Positions 28,744 to 39,666 of a DNA stretch of 64,000 bases are shown here, one piece after another. Both the position numbers and the translations under genes were made by a program. Each line of letters opens with the position of its first letter. The first letter of the stretch is position 1. The DNA is from Acidimicrobiia bacterium (GTDB lineage Bacteria; Actinomycetota; Acidimicrobiia; IMCC26256; JAOSJM01), in assembly GCA_027494165.1 (NCBI GenBank), contig JAOSJM010000005.1, forward strand, positions 682,001-746,000, read 5' to 3'. Below the pieces are notes generated by a model, which did not search any database, had not been told where the DNA came from, and saw nothing but the letters and a program-made list of their open reading frames with translations.

Positions 28744-29792
28744 ATGCTCGCCGTCGAGGGCCTCACCGTTCGCTACGGCGACACGGTCGCGGTCGACCGG
28801 GTGGATCTCTCGGTCGAAGACGGCGAGTCGGTCTGCGTGCTGGGCCCGAGCGGTTGCGGCAAGACCACGCTCCTGCGGGCGGTGGCCGGCCTCGTGACCC
28901 CGGACTCGGGTCGCGTGCGCTGGGACCGCGAGGACCTCGCCGGCGTGCCGCCGCACCGACGCGGCTTCGGACTCATGTTCCAGGACCACGCCCTGTTCCC
29001 CCACAAGGACGTGCTCGCCAACGTCGCCTTCGGCCTCAGGATGCAGCGGCTCCCGGCACGCGAGATCGCGCTGCGCAGCGCGGAGGCGTTGGCGATGGTC
29101 GGCCTGGGCGGCTACGAGCACCGGCGGGTGGGCGAGCTCTCGGGTGGGGAGCGGCAGCGGGTCGCCCTCGCGCGCTCCCTGGCCCCCAGGCCCCGCCTGC
29201 TGATGCTCGACGAGCCGCTCGGCTCCCTCGACCGGGTGCTGCGGGAGCGGCTCACCGTGGAGCTGCGGGAGCTCTTCGTCCGGGCCGGCCTCACCGTGCT
29301 GTTCGTCACCCACGACCAGGACGAGGCGTTCGCGGTGGCCGACCGTGTAGCGATCCTGCGGGACGGGCGCGTCGAGCAGGTGGGGCGACCCGAGGAGGTG
29401 TGGCACCGGCCCGCGACGGAGTTCGCCGCCCGCTTCCTCGGCTACACCAACGTCACGGACGCGACCGTGCGCGCCGGCACGGCGACCGGTGCCTGGGGCC
29501 CGGTCCCGGCGGCGCACGTGCCCGACGGACCCGTCCGGCTCGCGGCCCGGGCCCGGGCCGTCCGCCTCTCCCCCGGGGGTCCGCTCTCGGGGGTCGTGGA
29601 GAGCCGCACGTTCCGCCGCGACCACTTCCTGCTCCGGGTCAAGGTGGTCGACGGCGCTCCGGTCGAGGCGGCCGTGACCGGGGCCGACGTCCCGGAGATC
29701 GGCGACGCCGTGACCCTCGCGGTCGATCCGGGGGCGGTGGTGGTGCTCCCGCCGCAGGTGCCCCCGACCCCGGGCCCCATTCCGGGTCGTGA
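28744..29792 (+). CDS. thiQ: Thiamine ABC transporter ATP-binding protein
   Basis: ATPase subunit with Walker A GPSGCGKTTLL, Q-loop MFQDHALFPH, signature LSGGERQRVALARSL, Walker B RLLMLDEPLGSLD and the His switch FVTHDQDEA. About 110 C-terminal residues form a small TOBE-like regulatory domain. The frame remains open to 30003, over the next gene. One more C in the C5 run at 29761-29765 would end it at TGA 29792, which I take as the true end. ATG 28744 starts 70 bp after thiP. Confidence 0.9.
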
Positions 29793-29845
29793 CGATCTGC
29801 ACCGAATCTCCACAACTCCGGCGAGACTCCTCGACGGGCAATCCT

Positions 29846-29851
29846 TATCCT
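29846..29851 (+). promoter_or_regulatory. -10 box of a leaderless promoter
   Basis: TATCCT ends 7 nt before GTG 29859 of the second response regulator. Transcription would start at or one base from the initiation codon; there is no Shine-Dalgarno site. It separates this two-component system from the thiamine operon. Confidence 0.55.
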
Positions 29852-29858
29852 CGTCTTG

Positions 29859-30575
29859 GTGCAACACGCGACCCCACTCGGCGCGCCCGCGCGGTCCGTC
29901 CTCGTGGTCGAGGACGAGGCGCCCATCGCCTCGGCCGTCGCCGCGCGCCTGCGCTCCGAGGGATTCGCGGTGGAGGTCGCTGCCGACGGGCCCTCGGCCG
30001 TGACCCGGTGCGAGACCATGCGACCCGACCTCGTGGTCCTCGACCTCATGCTCCCCGGCCTCGACGGTCTCGAGGTCTGCCGGCGGATCCAGCGCGAGCG
30101 GCCGGTCCCGGTCCTGATGCTCACCGCCCGTGACTCCGAGACCGACGTGCTCGTGGGCCTGGGCGTGGGCGCCGACGACTACATGACGAAGCCGTTCAGC
30201 ACCCGTGAGCTCGCCGCCCGGGTGCACGCGATCCTCCGGCGGGCCGAGCGCCCGGGCCCCGGGGCTCCCCAGCGCCCGCTCCGGATCGGCGACGTCGTGC
30301 TCGACCCCTCCAGCCGGCGCGTCCGCCGGGGGGACGAGCCGGTGCACCTCACCCCGACCGAGTTCGACCTGCTCCGCCACCTGGCCTCCCGACCCGATCA
30401 GGTCGCCACCCGCGAGCAGCTCCTCGCCGAGGTGTGGGGCTACCGCGACGGGTCGGGAACCCGCACCGTCGACTCCCACATCCGGGCCCTGCGCCGGAAG
30501 CTGGGCCCCGGCATCGTCCGCACGGTGCACGGCATCGGCTACGCGATCGGCGGCGTGGAGGACGCGACGTCGTGA
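29859..30575 (+). CDS. OmpR-family response regulator, second system
   Basis: A 238-aa regulator: acidic pocket LVVEDEAP, phospho-acceptor Asp62 (VVLDLMLPGLDG), Lys111 (MTKPF), then a winged helix (LTPTEFDLLRHLASRPDQV; VDSHIRALRRKLG; VHGIGYAI). GTG 29859 is preferred over TTG 29856 because it sits 7 nt after a TATCCT box. The gene overlaps the kinase by 4 nt (GTGA). Signal and targets unknown. Confidence 0.94.
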   Translation: MQHATPLGAPARSVLVVEDEAPIASAVAARLRSEGFAVEVAADGPSAVTRCETMRPDLVVLDLMLPGLDGLEVCRRIQRERPVPVLMLTARDSETDVLVGLGVGADDYMTKPFSTRELAARVHAILRRAERPGPGAPQRPLRIGDVVLDPSSRRVRRGDEPVHLTPTEFDLLRHLASRPDQVATREQLLAEVWGYRDGSGTRTVDSHIRALRRKLGPGIVRTVHGIGYAIGGVEDATS

Positions 30576-31576
30576 GGAGACCCCTCGACCAGATCCCGTC
30601 GATCAAGCTCAAGCTCGGCGCGGTGATCTCCGCCGCGGTGGCGGTCACCGTGTTCGTCTTCTGGGTCGGGATCAAGCTGGGACTGTGGCCCTCGGTGAGC
30701 GGGATCATCGCCGCGTCGCTGGCCCTCCTCCTCGTCCGGTTCCTCGCCCGGGGCATGACCTCCCCCCTGCGAGAGATGGCCGACGCCGCCCGGGCCATGG
30801 CCAGGGGCGACTACAGCCGGCGGGTCTCCACGACGTCGAGCGACGAGGTGGGCGAGCTGGCCCGGGCCTTCAACCGGATGGCGGCCGAGCTGGCGGTCAC
30901 GGACCGGATGCGGCGCGACCTCGTGGCCAACGTCTCCCACGAGCTACGGACCCCGATCAGCGCCCTGCAGGCCCGGCTGGAGAACCTGGTCGACGGAGTC
31001 GAGCCGGCCGACCCCGAGACGCTGCGGGTGATGCTGGCCCAGGTCGAGCGACTCGGACGGCTCGTCACCCAGCTCCTCGACCTGTCGCGGCTCGAGTCGG
31101 GCGCGGTGCCCCTGGACCGATGCGAGTTCGCCCTCGAGCCGGTCCTCCAGCACGCGGCCCGGGAGTCCCGCCTGCGGGCCCCCGACGTGCGCCTGGAGGT
31201 CGCCGTCGACGATCCGGACCTCGCCGCCGACGGGGATCCCGAGCGGGTGCACCAGGTCCTCGCGAACCTGGTCGAGAACGCCGTGCGCCACTCGCCCCGG
31301 GGTGGGACCGTCCACGTGCGGGCCCGCCGCACGGCCGAGGGGGTGCGCATCGAGGTGTACGACGAGGGCCCCGGGATCCCCGAGGCCGACCGGGGTCGCG
31401 TCTTCGAGCGGTTCTACCGGTCGGACTCGGCCCGCTCGTCGAGCAACGGCGGGGCCGGCCTCGGCCTGGCCATCGCCCAGTGGATCGTCGACCTCCACGG
31501 AGGCGAGATCCACCCCGAGCAACGGGCGCCGCACGGATGCCGGATGGTCGTGACGCTGCCTGCGGCCCGGCCGTGA
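30572..31576 (+). CDS. Sensor histidine kinase, second system
   Basis: A 334-aa kinase with two transmembrane helices (about 14-34 and 43-60) separated by only a few residues, so it has almost no extracytoplasmic sensor and probably senses within the membrane. Then HAMP (SPLREMADAARAMARGDYS), His123 (VSHELRTPISAL), N-box (LANLVENAVRHSP), DEGPGIPE and GGAGLGLAIA. No frameshift. The GTG start overlaps the regulator stop, and the pair are co-transcribed. Confidence 0.94.
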   Translation: MRRPLDQIPSIKLKLGAVISAAVAVTVFVFWVGIKLGLWPSVSGIIAASLALLLVRFLARGMTSPLREMADAARAMARGDYSRRVSTTSSDEVGELARAFNRMAAELAVTDRMRRDLVANVSHELRTPISALQARLENLVDGVEPADPETLRVMLAQVERLGRLVTQLLDLSRLESGAVPLDRCEFALEPVLQHAARESRLRAPDVRLEVAVDDPDLAADGDPERVHQVLANLVENAVRHSPRGGTVHVRARRTAEGVRIEVYDEGPGIPEADRGRVFERFYRSDSARSSSNGGAGLGLAIAQWIVDLHGGEIHPEQRAPHGCRMVVTLPAARP

Positions 31577-31611
31577 CCCAGGATCTTCATCTTCCGACAA
31601 GGAGCACGAGC

Positions 31612-32250
31612 ATGGCGCTGTCCTCGATCGAAGAGGCGCTGAAGCGGATCCGCCGGGGCGAGATGGTCCTGGTCGTGGACGACGAGGACCGGGAGAACGA
31701 GGGCGACCTCACGATGGCGGCCGAGTGGGTCACTCCCGAGGCGGTGAACTTCATGCTCCGCTGGGCCCGCGGGCTGGTCTGCATGCCCTGCGACCATGTG
31801 CGCCTCGACTCCCTCGACATCGGGCCGATGGTCCCCGACGGCCGGGCCACCAGCGACACCGCCTTCACCGTCTCGATCGACCACCGTTCGGTCGGCAGCG
31901 GGATCTCGGCCGCCGATCGGGCCACGACGATCCGCCGGATCCTCGACACGTCCTCGCGCCCCGACGACTTCGTCCGGCCCGGTCACGTCTTCCCCCTGCG
32001 GGCGCGCCAGGGCGGCGTGCTCGAGCGCCGGGGCCACACCGAGGCCGCCGTCGACCTCGCCCGCCTGGCCGGCCTCACGCCCTGTGCCGTGATCTGCGAG
32101 GTGCTCCACGACGACGGCTCGCCCGCGCGGATGCCGTTCCTCCGGATGTTCGCCGCCGAGCACCGGGTGGCGATGATCTCGGTCGAGCAGCTCGTCGGGT
32201 ACCGGGAGCTCCACGACACCGGCGCCGGACGCCCCGCGCTCGTGCTCTGA
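31612..32250 (+). CDS. ribB: 3,4-dihydroxy-2-butanone 4-phosphate synthase
   Basis: Makes the four-carbon precursor of riboflavin from ribulose 5-phosphate, with loss of formate. A 212-aa single-domain enzyme (no GTP cyclohydrolase II fusion): VVDDEDRENEGDLTMAAE, TAFTVSIDHR, RPGHVFPLRARQGGVL, RRGHTEAAVDLARLAG, CEVLHDDGSPARM. ATG 31612 has AAGGAG 7 nt upstream. It follows the kinase by 35 nt and may share its transcript. No FMN riboswitch fits in the short gap. Confidence 0.96.
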   Translation: MALSSIEEALKRIRRGEMVLVVDDEDRENEGDLTMAAEWVTPEAVNFMLRWARGLVCMPCDHVRLDSLDIGPMVPDGRATSDTAFTVSIDHRSVGSGISAADRATTIRRILDTSSRPDDFVRPGHVFPLRARQGGVLERRGHTEAAVDLARLAGLTPCAVICEVLHDDGSPARMPFLRMFAAEHRVAMISVEQLVGYRELHDTGAGRPALVL

Positions 32251-32287
32251 CCCGGCCGGCCGCCGAGGCGGGCGGCCTCCGGCCGGG
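32251..32287. terminator. Bidirectional hairpin terminator
   Basis: Directly after the ribB stop: CCCGGCCGG (32251-32259) pairs with CCGGCCGGG (32279-32287), and inside it CCGCC pairs with GGCGG around a 6-nt loop. It lies between convergent genes, so it can serve both. There is no U-run, as is usual in GC-rich actinobacteria. Confidence 0.7.
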
Positions 32288-32296
32288 CGGGGCCCC

Positions 32297-32557
32297 TCAG
32301 ACCTCGGGCTCGGCCGAGGGCCGGTACTCGTCCTCGAGGGCGGTGGGCTCCGGCTCGAGGATGTCGCCCGCCTCGTGGTGGACCGAGAGGTCGTCGACGC
32401 TGCACTCGACGCCCGGCTCCTCCGTCCACCGCTCGACGACCTCGGCCGCCGCCTCCTCGCTCTCGACGAGCTCGCGGTGGATCACCTCGCCGTGGCGGTA
32501 GACGGTCACCTCGATGGTCGGGGTCTCCCCGAAATCGGCCGACGACAGATCGCTCAT
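32297..32557 (-). CDS. Small acidic protein of unknown function
   Basis: An 86-aa, strongly acidic protein (SDLSSADFGETPTIEVTVYR; EESEEAAAEVVERWTEE type composition). GGAGG lies 5-9 nt before ATG 32557. It is encoded 11 nt downstream of the DUF1918 gene on the same strand, so the two form a small operon. No domain recognised. Confidence 0.65.
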   Translation of the reverse strand: MSDLSSADFGETPTIEVTVYRHGEVIHRELVESEEAAAEVVERWTEEPGVECSVDDLSVHHEAGDILEPEPTALEDEYRPSAEPEV

Positions 32558-32568
32558 CTCGCCTCCGG

Positions 32569-32811
32569 TCACGAGCCCTTCTTGCGGGAGCTCGCCTTGC
32601 GGTTGCCACTCTTGGCGGGGCCGGGCTTCGCGAGGTGCTGGACGCGGGCATCGGGCCCGGGGAAGAACACGGTCTCGTGGCCGTCGTCCCATCGCACCAC
32701 GAAGTGCTGATGCCCCGGCTCTCCCCGCACCTCGAGGACCTCCCCTCGGCGACGGGGTCCCCCGATCTTCCCGCTCTCGACGATGATCTCGTCGCCGACC
32801 TGCGCCTCCAT
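32569..32811 (-). CDS. DUF1918 protein
   Basis: An 80-aa protein with the DUF1918 pattern: VGDEIIVESGKIGGPRRRGE, VRGEPGHQHFVVRWDDGHE, FFPGPDARV, then a Lys/Arg-rich tail (RKASSRKKGS). The family is small, SH3-like and widespread in actinobacteria, without a proven role. ATG 32811. Translated first in the pair with the small acidic protein. Confidence 0.88.
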   Translation of the reverse strand: MEAQVGDEIIVESGKIGGPRRRGEVLEVRGEPGHQHFVVRWDDGHETVFFPGPDARVQHLAKPGPAKSGNRKASSRKKGS

Positions 32812-33049
32812 CGCGTCCTCCCCGGGATCCTGGAACGATTCGCGTGCCGCCGGCCGGGCCGGGCCCGGCGCGAGCGCGCCGGTGCCCAGCGGCGCCGGGC
32901 CGCGGAACGCGCCGCGCGGCTAGACCGTATCCTCTCGGTGTCACTGGCAGCGATCCGCTCGGCGGGTCATCCGGGCCGGATCCCGGGGACCTCGGACCCT
33001 GGGCGCGCCCGTGCCGCCGGGGCCACCCTGTGCAGTCGAGGAGGGTGTC

Positions 33050-33900
33050 ATGGTGCGGAAGGTCCTGCTCCGAGGAGGGGCGCTCGCCACCGCCGTCGTG
33101 GGGGCGATCGCCGTCATCGGCCGCGACACGCCACCGGGCCGTGCGCTCCGCCACGTGGGCGAGGTCGCCGGGCGGCGCACGCGCGACCTCCGGAACCGGT
33201 TCGAAGGCGTCCGCTACCGGCTCTCCGGGCGCTCGCCCGACCCCACCGTCACCGACGACGTGCTGGCCGACCGGGTCCGCTCCTCCCTCGGGCCGCTGGT
33301 GAAGCGGCTCGACGTCCCCCATCCCCACGTGATGGTCGAGCGGCACGTCGTGCTGCTCCACGGGGAGGTCTCGGCCCGGGCCGACGCGGACGCGCTGGAG
33401 GCCGCGGTCGCGCGCGTCCCGGGCGTGCTCGGCGTCGAGTCCTTCCTCCACGTCGGCCTCGTCCCGGGCGACACCCGCCCGTCGCAGGGCCGGGCGGAGC
33501 ACCGGGCGTCTCCGGCCCTCCGGCGGCTGGTCCGGGCCGCCGAGGAGGCCGGCGCGAGCCGGGTCGGGGCCGTACCGGCGGTGCGGGCCGTGCTCGGGGC
33601 GTTCGCCGACCGGCTGCCCGCCGGGGAGCTCGATCACCTCCTCGCCCACCTGCCCGAGGACGTCCGGGCCCTCGCCGGTCCGCCCCGACGGACCGGCGAG
33701 ATCCCCTCGACGTGAAGACGGTCCCGGAGCTGGTCGCCGCGGCCACTGCCCGGGGCGGCATGCGACCCGAGCGGGCCGAGGCGATCGCCGCGGCGGTGCT
33801 GGGCACGCTGCGGGAGCTCGTCCCCGAGGAGGCCGGCGACGTGGCGGCGGTCCTCCCCGAGGAGCTGCGCCGCTTCTGGGCCACGGCCGTCCCCTCCTAG
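33050..33900 (+). CDS. BON-domain / DUF2267 protein (one frameshift)
   Basis: An N-terminal hydrophobic helix (VLLRGGALATAVVGAIAVIG), a BON domain (VLADRVRSSLGPLVKRLDVP; ADADALEAAVARVPGVLGVE), and a two-part DUF2267 domain. The first half (VGAVPAVRAVLGAFADRLPAGELDHLLAHLP) stops at 33715; the second half (TVPELVAAATARGGMRPERA; PEEAGDVAAVLPEELRRFW) continues in another frame to 33900. One more C at 33703-33706 joins them. Alternatively a separate 62-aa gene starts at GTG 33712. ATG 33050 has GAGGAGGG upstream. Envelope stress is the usual BON context. Confidence 0.78.
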
Positions 33901-34041
33901 GCCGCGAGCCGTGGGGACCGCCGCCGAGGGAGACGGAACCCCGGGCCCGTCGCGAGCGACGAGATCGTGCGGGTGGCCCCCCCACGCGCGCTCGGCCATC
34001 CTGGTCGGGCCGAGAGAGGACGAATCGCGTCCGGAGGGCCG

Positions 34042-35819
<1,778 letters not shown>

Positions 35820-35823
<4 letters not shown>

Positions 35824-36839
35824 CCCCGGGTGACGCGGTCCGGGAGCTCGACGCCGAGCACGCGCGGCACCTCTACCGGCAGATGCTCCGCATCCGCCGG
35901 TTCGAGGAGCGCTGCGTCGAGCTCTACAGCGCCACGCGGATCCGCGGCTTCCTGCACCTCTACATCGGGGAGGAGGCTGTGGCGGTCGGGTCGGTGCAGG
36001 CGCTCGAACCCGACGACGCCGTGGTCGCCACCTATCGGGAGCACGGCCACGCCCTCGTCCGGGGCATGCCGGCCCGGGTGATCATGGCCGAGATGTTCGG
36101 TCGGGTGGAGGGGTGCAGCCGTGGAAGAGGAGGCTCGATGCACCTCTTCGACGCCGGCACCCGCTTCTACGGTGGCAACGCCATCGTCGGCGGCGGCCTC
36201 CCGGTCGCCGTGGGGCTCGCCCTGGCCGACCGGATGCAGGACCTGCGCCGGGTCACGGCCTGCTTCTTCGGCGAGGGCGCCGTGGCCGAGGGCGAGTTCC
36301 ACGAGTCGATGAACCTCGCCGCCCTGTGGCGGCTCCCCGTCCTCTTCTGCTGCGAGAACAACCGGTACGCCATGGGAACCGCGCTCGAGCGCTCCGAGTC
36401 CGAGACCAACCTCGCGGTCAAGGCGGCCTCGTACGAGATGCCCGCGTGGAGCGTCGACGGCATGGACGTGCTCGCCGTCGAGGAGGCGACCCGCCGGGCG
36501 ACCGAGTCGATTCGGGCGGGGGGTGGCCCGGTCTTCCTGGAGCTGCGCACGTACCGGTTCCGGGCCCACTCGATGTACGACCCGGAGCTGTACCGCTCGA
36601 AGAGCGAGGTCGAGGAGTGGAAGGAGCGCGACCCGCTCGCCACGTTCGGAGCGCTGCTCGTCGAGCGATCGCTCCTCGACGACGAGGCGATCGCCACCAT
36701 GGAGGCGGAGGTCGCCGCCGAGATCGACGACGCGGTCGCGTTCGCCGAGGCCGGGACCTGGGAGCCGGTGGAGGAGCTCACTCGGTTCGTGTACAGCGAC
36801 GGGGACCCGGCCCCCGGCCCGCGGACGGAGGACCGGTGA
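35820..36839 (+). CDS. 2-oxoacid dehydrogenase E1 component, alpha subunit
   Basis: A 339-aa thiamine-diphosphate subunit. [41 protein letters not shown], the ThDP motif [20 protein letters not shown] and ENNRYAMGT, and the phosphorylation-loop region [19 protein letters not shown]. The ATG overlaps the acs stop (ATGA) and the stop overlaps the beta gene (GTGA). Sequence fits pyruvate or acetoin dehydrogenase (PdhA/AcoA); the adjacent acs gene makes acetoin a fair alternative to pyruvate. Confidence 0.93.
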
Positions 36840-37843
36840 GCACGTCACGGGCCGAGGCGGCCGTCGTCCGGGCGACGTACCGGGACGCGTGCCGGGAGGC
36901 GATCCGCGAGGCCCTGCAGCGTGACGAGCGGGTGTTCGTCATGGGGGAGGACGTGGGGCGCTACGGCGGGTGCTTCGCGGTCACCAAGGGCCTGCTCCAG
37001 GAGTTCGGCCCCGAGCGGATCCGCGACACGCCGCTCTCGGAGTCCGCCTTCGTCGGCGCCGGCGTCGGTGCGGCGCTCGGCGGGATGCGGCCGATCGTCG
37101 AGATCATGACCGTGAACTTCAGCCTGCTGGCCCTGGACCAGATCGTCAACAACGCGGCGACGATCCTCCACATGTCGGGCGGGCAGCTCAACGTGCCGCT
37201 CGTGATCCGCATGACGACCGGGGCCGGACGCCAGCTCGCCGCCCAGCACTCCCACTCGCTCGAGGGCTGGTACGCCCACGTCCCGGGTCTCAAGGTGCTC
37301 ACCCCCGCCACCCTCGAGGACGCCCGGGGCATGCTCTGGACGGCGCTCGAGGATCCCGACCCGGTGCTGATCTTCGAGCACGGTGCCCTCTACAACATGG
37401 AGGGCGAGCTCGCCGCCGACGCCGGTCCGGTCGACATCGACCGCGCCGCGGTGCGCCGGCCCGGCGCCGACCTGAGCCTCGTCACCTACGGCGGGTCGCT
37501 GTGGAAGTGCCTGGAGGCGGCCGAGCATCTCGCTGCCGACGGGATCGACGCGGAGGTCGTCGACCTGCGCACCCTGCGTCCCCTCGACGACGAGACCATC
37601 CTGGGCTCGGTGGCCCGGACCCACCGGGCCGTCGTCGTCGACGAGGGCTGGCGGTCCGGTGGGATCTCGGCCGAGGTCGCGGCCCGGGTCGCCGAGGGCG
37701 CGTTCTGGGACCTCGACGCCCCGGTCGCCCGGGTGTGCAGTGCCGAGGTGCCCATCCCGTACGCCCAGCACCTCGAGGAGGCGGCGCTGCCCCAGGTGCC
37801 GGGCATCGTGGAGGCAGCGCGGCGGGTGGTGGCCGGTGGGTGA
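36836..37843 (+). CDS. 2-oxoacid dehydrogenase E1 component, beta subunit
   Basis: A 335-aa partner of E1-alpha: [93 protein letters not shown]. These are all classical PdhB/AcoB features, including the His of [10 protein letters not shown] 36836 overlaps the alpha stop. Its end overlaps the start of E2 by 8 nt. Confidence 0.94.
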   Translation: MSTSRAEAAVVRATYRDACREAIREALQRDERVFVMGEDVGRYGGCFAVTKGLLQEFGPERIRDTPLSESAFVGAGVGAALGGMRPIVEIMTVNFSLLALDQIVNNAATILHMSGGQLNVPLVIRMTTGAGRQLAAQHSHSLEGWYAHVPGLKVLTPATLEDARGMLWTALEDPDPVLIFEHGALYNMEGELAADAGPVDIDRAAVRRPGADLSLVTYGGSLWKCLEAAEHLAADGIDAEVVDLRTLRPLDDETILGSVARTHRAVVVDEGWRSGGISAEVAARVAEGAFWDLDAPVARVCSAEVPIPYAQHLEEAALPQVPGIVEAARRVVAGG

Positions 37844-39332
37844 GTTCCGCATGCCGTCGCTCGGGGCCGACATGACGGAGGGCCGGGTCGTCCGATGGCT
37901 CGTCGGCCCCGGCGACGTCGTGCACCGGGGCGACGTCGTCGCCGTGGTCGACACCGACAAGGCCGAGATCGAGGTCGAGGTCTTCGAGGACGGGGTGGTC
38001 GAAGAGATCCTGGTCCCCGAGGGCGGCGACCGCGTGCCCGTGGGCACGACCCTGGCCCGGCTCGGCCCGGTCGAGGGCGCGCCTCCCGCCGAGGCTCCGG
38101 CGGCACCTTCACCGGAGCCGGCTCCGGCCCCCGAACCGGTCGCCGTGCCCGTCCCCGGGAAGCTCCCGGCACCGGTGCACTCACCGGTCGTCCGCCGGCG
38201 CGCCGCCGAGCTCGGGGTCGACCTCGAGGCCGTGCGTGGGACGGGCCCCGGCGGGCGGGTCACGCGCGCGGACGTGGAACGGGCCGGCGCGCCTCCCCGG
38301 ACCGCCGTGACGCCGGCCCCCGCCCGCTCGGCACCGCCGCCGGCCGGGCCGGAGCGGGGGCGTCGCCGGGTGTCCCCGCGAGCCCGCCGGCGCGCCGCCG
38401 AGCTGGGGGTCGACCTCGACGCCGTGGGGCCCTCACGCCCCGGCGCCGCGATCACCGGCCTCGACGTCGAGCGGGCCGGCGCGGCGCAGGCGCCCGCTCC
38501 GCCGGCTCCGATCGCGCCACCGGCGGCGCCCGCTCCGCCGGTCGCCGAGCCCCGCGGGGAGGTGGGGGCGGGAGCGCCCGGCGACCGCCAGGCCGCCATC
38601 CGCCAGCGGATCGCCGCCCTCATGGCCCGCTCGAAGCGCGAGATCCCCCACTACTACCTGGGCACCCACGTCGACCTGAGCCGGGCCCTGGCCTGGCTCG
38701 AGCAGGCCAACCTCGAGCGACCGGTCACGGGGCGGATCCTCCCCGCCGCGCTGCTGTCGAAGGCCGTGGCCCTCGCCCTGCGCGAGCACCCGCGGCTCAA
38801 CGGCTTCTGGGTCGACGACGAGCTCCGACCCGGGTCCGGGATCCACCTCGGGGTGGCGATCGCCCTGCGCGGCGGCGGGCTGGTCGCGCCGGCCATCCAC
38901 GACGCCGACACGTTGAGCCTCGACGAGCTGATGGCAGCGCTGCGGGACCTCGTGGCGAGGACGCGAGCGGGCCGGCTCCGGGGCACGGAGATGACGGATC
39001 CGACGATCACCGTGACCAACCTGGGCGACCGGGGGGTCGAGACCGTGTACGGGGTCATCTACCCGCCCCAGGTGGCGCTCGTGGGGTTCGGCAAGGTCGT
39101 CGAACGACCCTGGGCCGTCGGAGGAATGGTCGGGGCCCACCCGGTGGTGCACGCGACCCTGTCGGCGGACCACCGGGCGACCGACGGGCACCTCGGCGCC
39201 CGCTTCCTCGCCACCGTCGACCGGCTCCTCCAGGAACCGGAGCAGTTGATGGCGGGGGCGGCGAGGGAGACGACCGGTGGGCAGGGGGCCGGTGAGGCCG
39301 GCGTGACAGAAAAGACAGCGAAGGAGGCGTGA
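37836..39332 (+). CDS. Dihydrolipoamide acyltransferase (E2) with two subunit-binding domains
   Basis: A 498-aa E2. One lipoyl domain (lipoyl Lys42 in [10 protein letters not shown]), a Pro/Ala linker, then two peripheral subunit-binding domains, at about 115-150 ([20 protein letters not shown]) and 180-214 ([17 protein letters not shown]), where one is usual. The catalytic domain follows ([20 protein letters not shown]; catalytic His446 in SADHRATDG). GTG 37836 overlaps E1-beta. No E3 gene is nearby, so E3 must be encoded elsewhere. It ends 3 nt before the acyl carrier protein start I prefer. Confidence 0.93.
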   Translation: MGEFRMPSLGADMTEGRVVRWLVGPGDVVHRGDVVAVVDTDKAEIEVEVFEDGVVEEILVPEGGDRVPVGTTLARLGPVEGAPPAEAPAAPSPEPAPAPEPVAVPVPGKLPAPVHSPVVRRRAAELGVDLEAVRGTGPGGRVTRADVERAGAPPRTAVTPAPARSAPPPAGPERGRRRVSPRARRRAAELGVDLDAVGPSRPGAAITGLDVERAGAAQAPAPPAPIAPPAAPAPPVAEPRGEVGAGAPGDRQAAIRQRIAALMARSKREIPHYYLGTHVDLSRALAWLEQANLERPVTGRILPAALLSKAVALALREHPRLNGFWVDDELRPGSGIHLGVAIALRGGGLVAPAIHDADTLSLDELMAALRDLVARTRAGRLRGTEMTDPTITVTNLGDRGVETVYGVIYPPQVALVGFGKVVERPWAVGGMVGAHPVVHATLSADHRATDGHLGARFLATVDRLLQEPEQLMAGAARETTGGQGAGEAGVTEKTAKEA

Positions 39333-39334
39333 CC

Positions 39335-39580
39335 GTGGACGCCGACGAGATCCGCGCCCTCGTGGGGAAGGTCCTGGGCCGGATCGCGCCCGAGGCCGAG
39401 CTCGACACCCTCGAGTCCGACGTCGAGTTCCAGGAGCAGCTCGACCTCGACTCGATGGACTTCCTGAACTTCGTGACCGGGCTGCACGAGGCCACCGGCC
39501 TGGAGATCCCCGAGCGGGACTACGCACAGCTCGCCAGCCTCGACGGGTGCATCCGCTACCTCGGTGAGCACACCACCTGA
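39335..39580 (+). CDS. Acyl carrier protein
   Basis: An 81-aa ACP: DEIRALVGKVLGRIAPE, ESDVEFQEQLDLDSMDFLNF with phosphopantetheine Ser40, FVTGLHEATGLEIPERDY. I choose GTG 39335 because AAGGAGG ends 7 nt upstream; GTG 39329, overlapping the E2 stop, is too close to it. Being last in the acs-E1-E2 operon is unusual. It may carry acyl groups made by the complex, but no partner acyltransferase is visible here. Confidence 0.9.
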   Translation: MDADEIRALVGKVLGRIAPEAELDTLESDVEFQEQLDLDSMDFLNFVTGLHEATGLEIPERDYAQLASLDGCIRYLGEHTT

Positions 39581-39666
39581 CACCTCGAGGACCCGCGACG
39601 CGAGCGGGAGGCGCGACGGCGGGGACCGGTGCCTGGAACGCTGTCGGGAACGGCGTCGGGAACGGC

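Noticed and set aside
29793-30003. C-terminal extension of thiQ over the response regulator
   Set aside because: Composition changes to Ser/Arg/Pro noise after PPQVPP; a one-base loss at 29761-29765 explains it and gives a stop at 29792.
33712-33900. Separate 62-aa gene with GTGA overlap
   Set aside because: Its sequence is exactly the second half of the DUF2267 domain begun by the upstream frame, so a frameshift is more likely.
33989-34012. Hairpin CTCGGCC / GGCCGAG before acsA as a riboswitch
   Set aside because: Short simple stem-loop without conserved aptamer sequence; probably incidental or a weak terminator.
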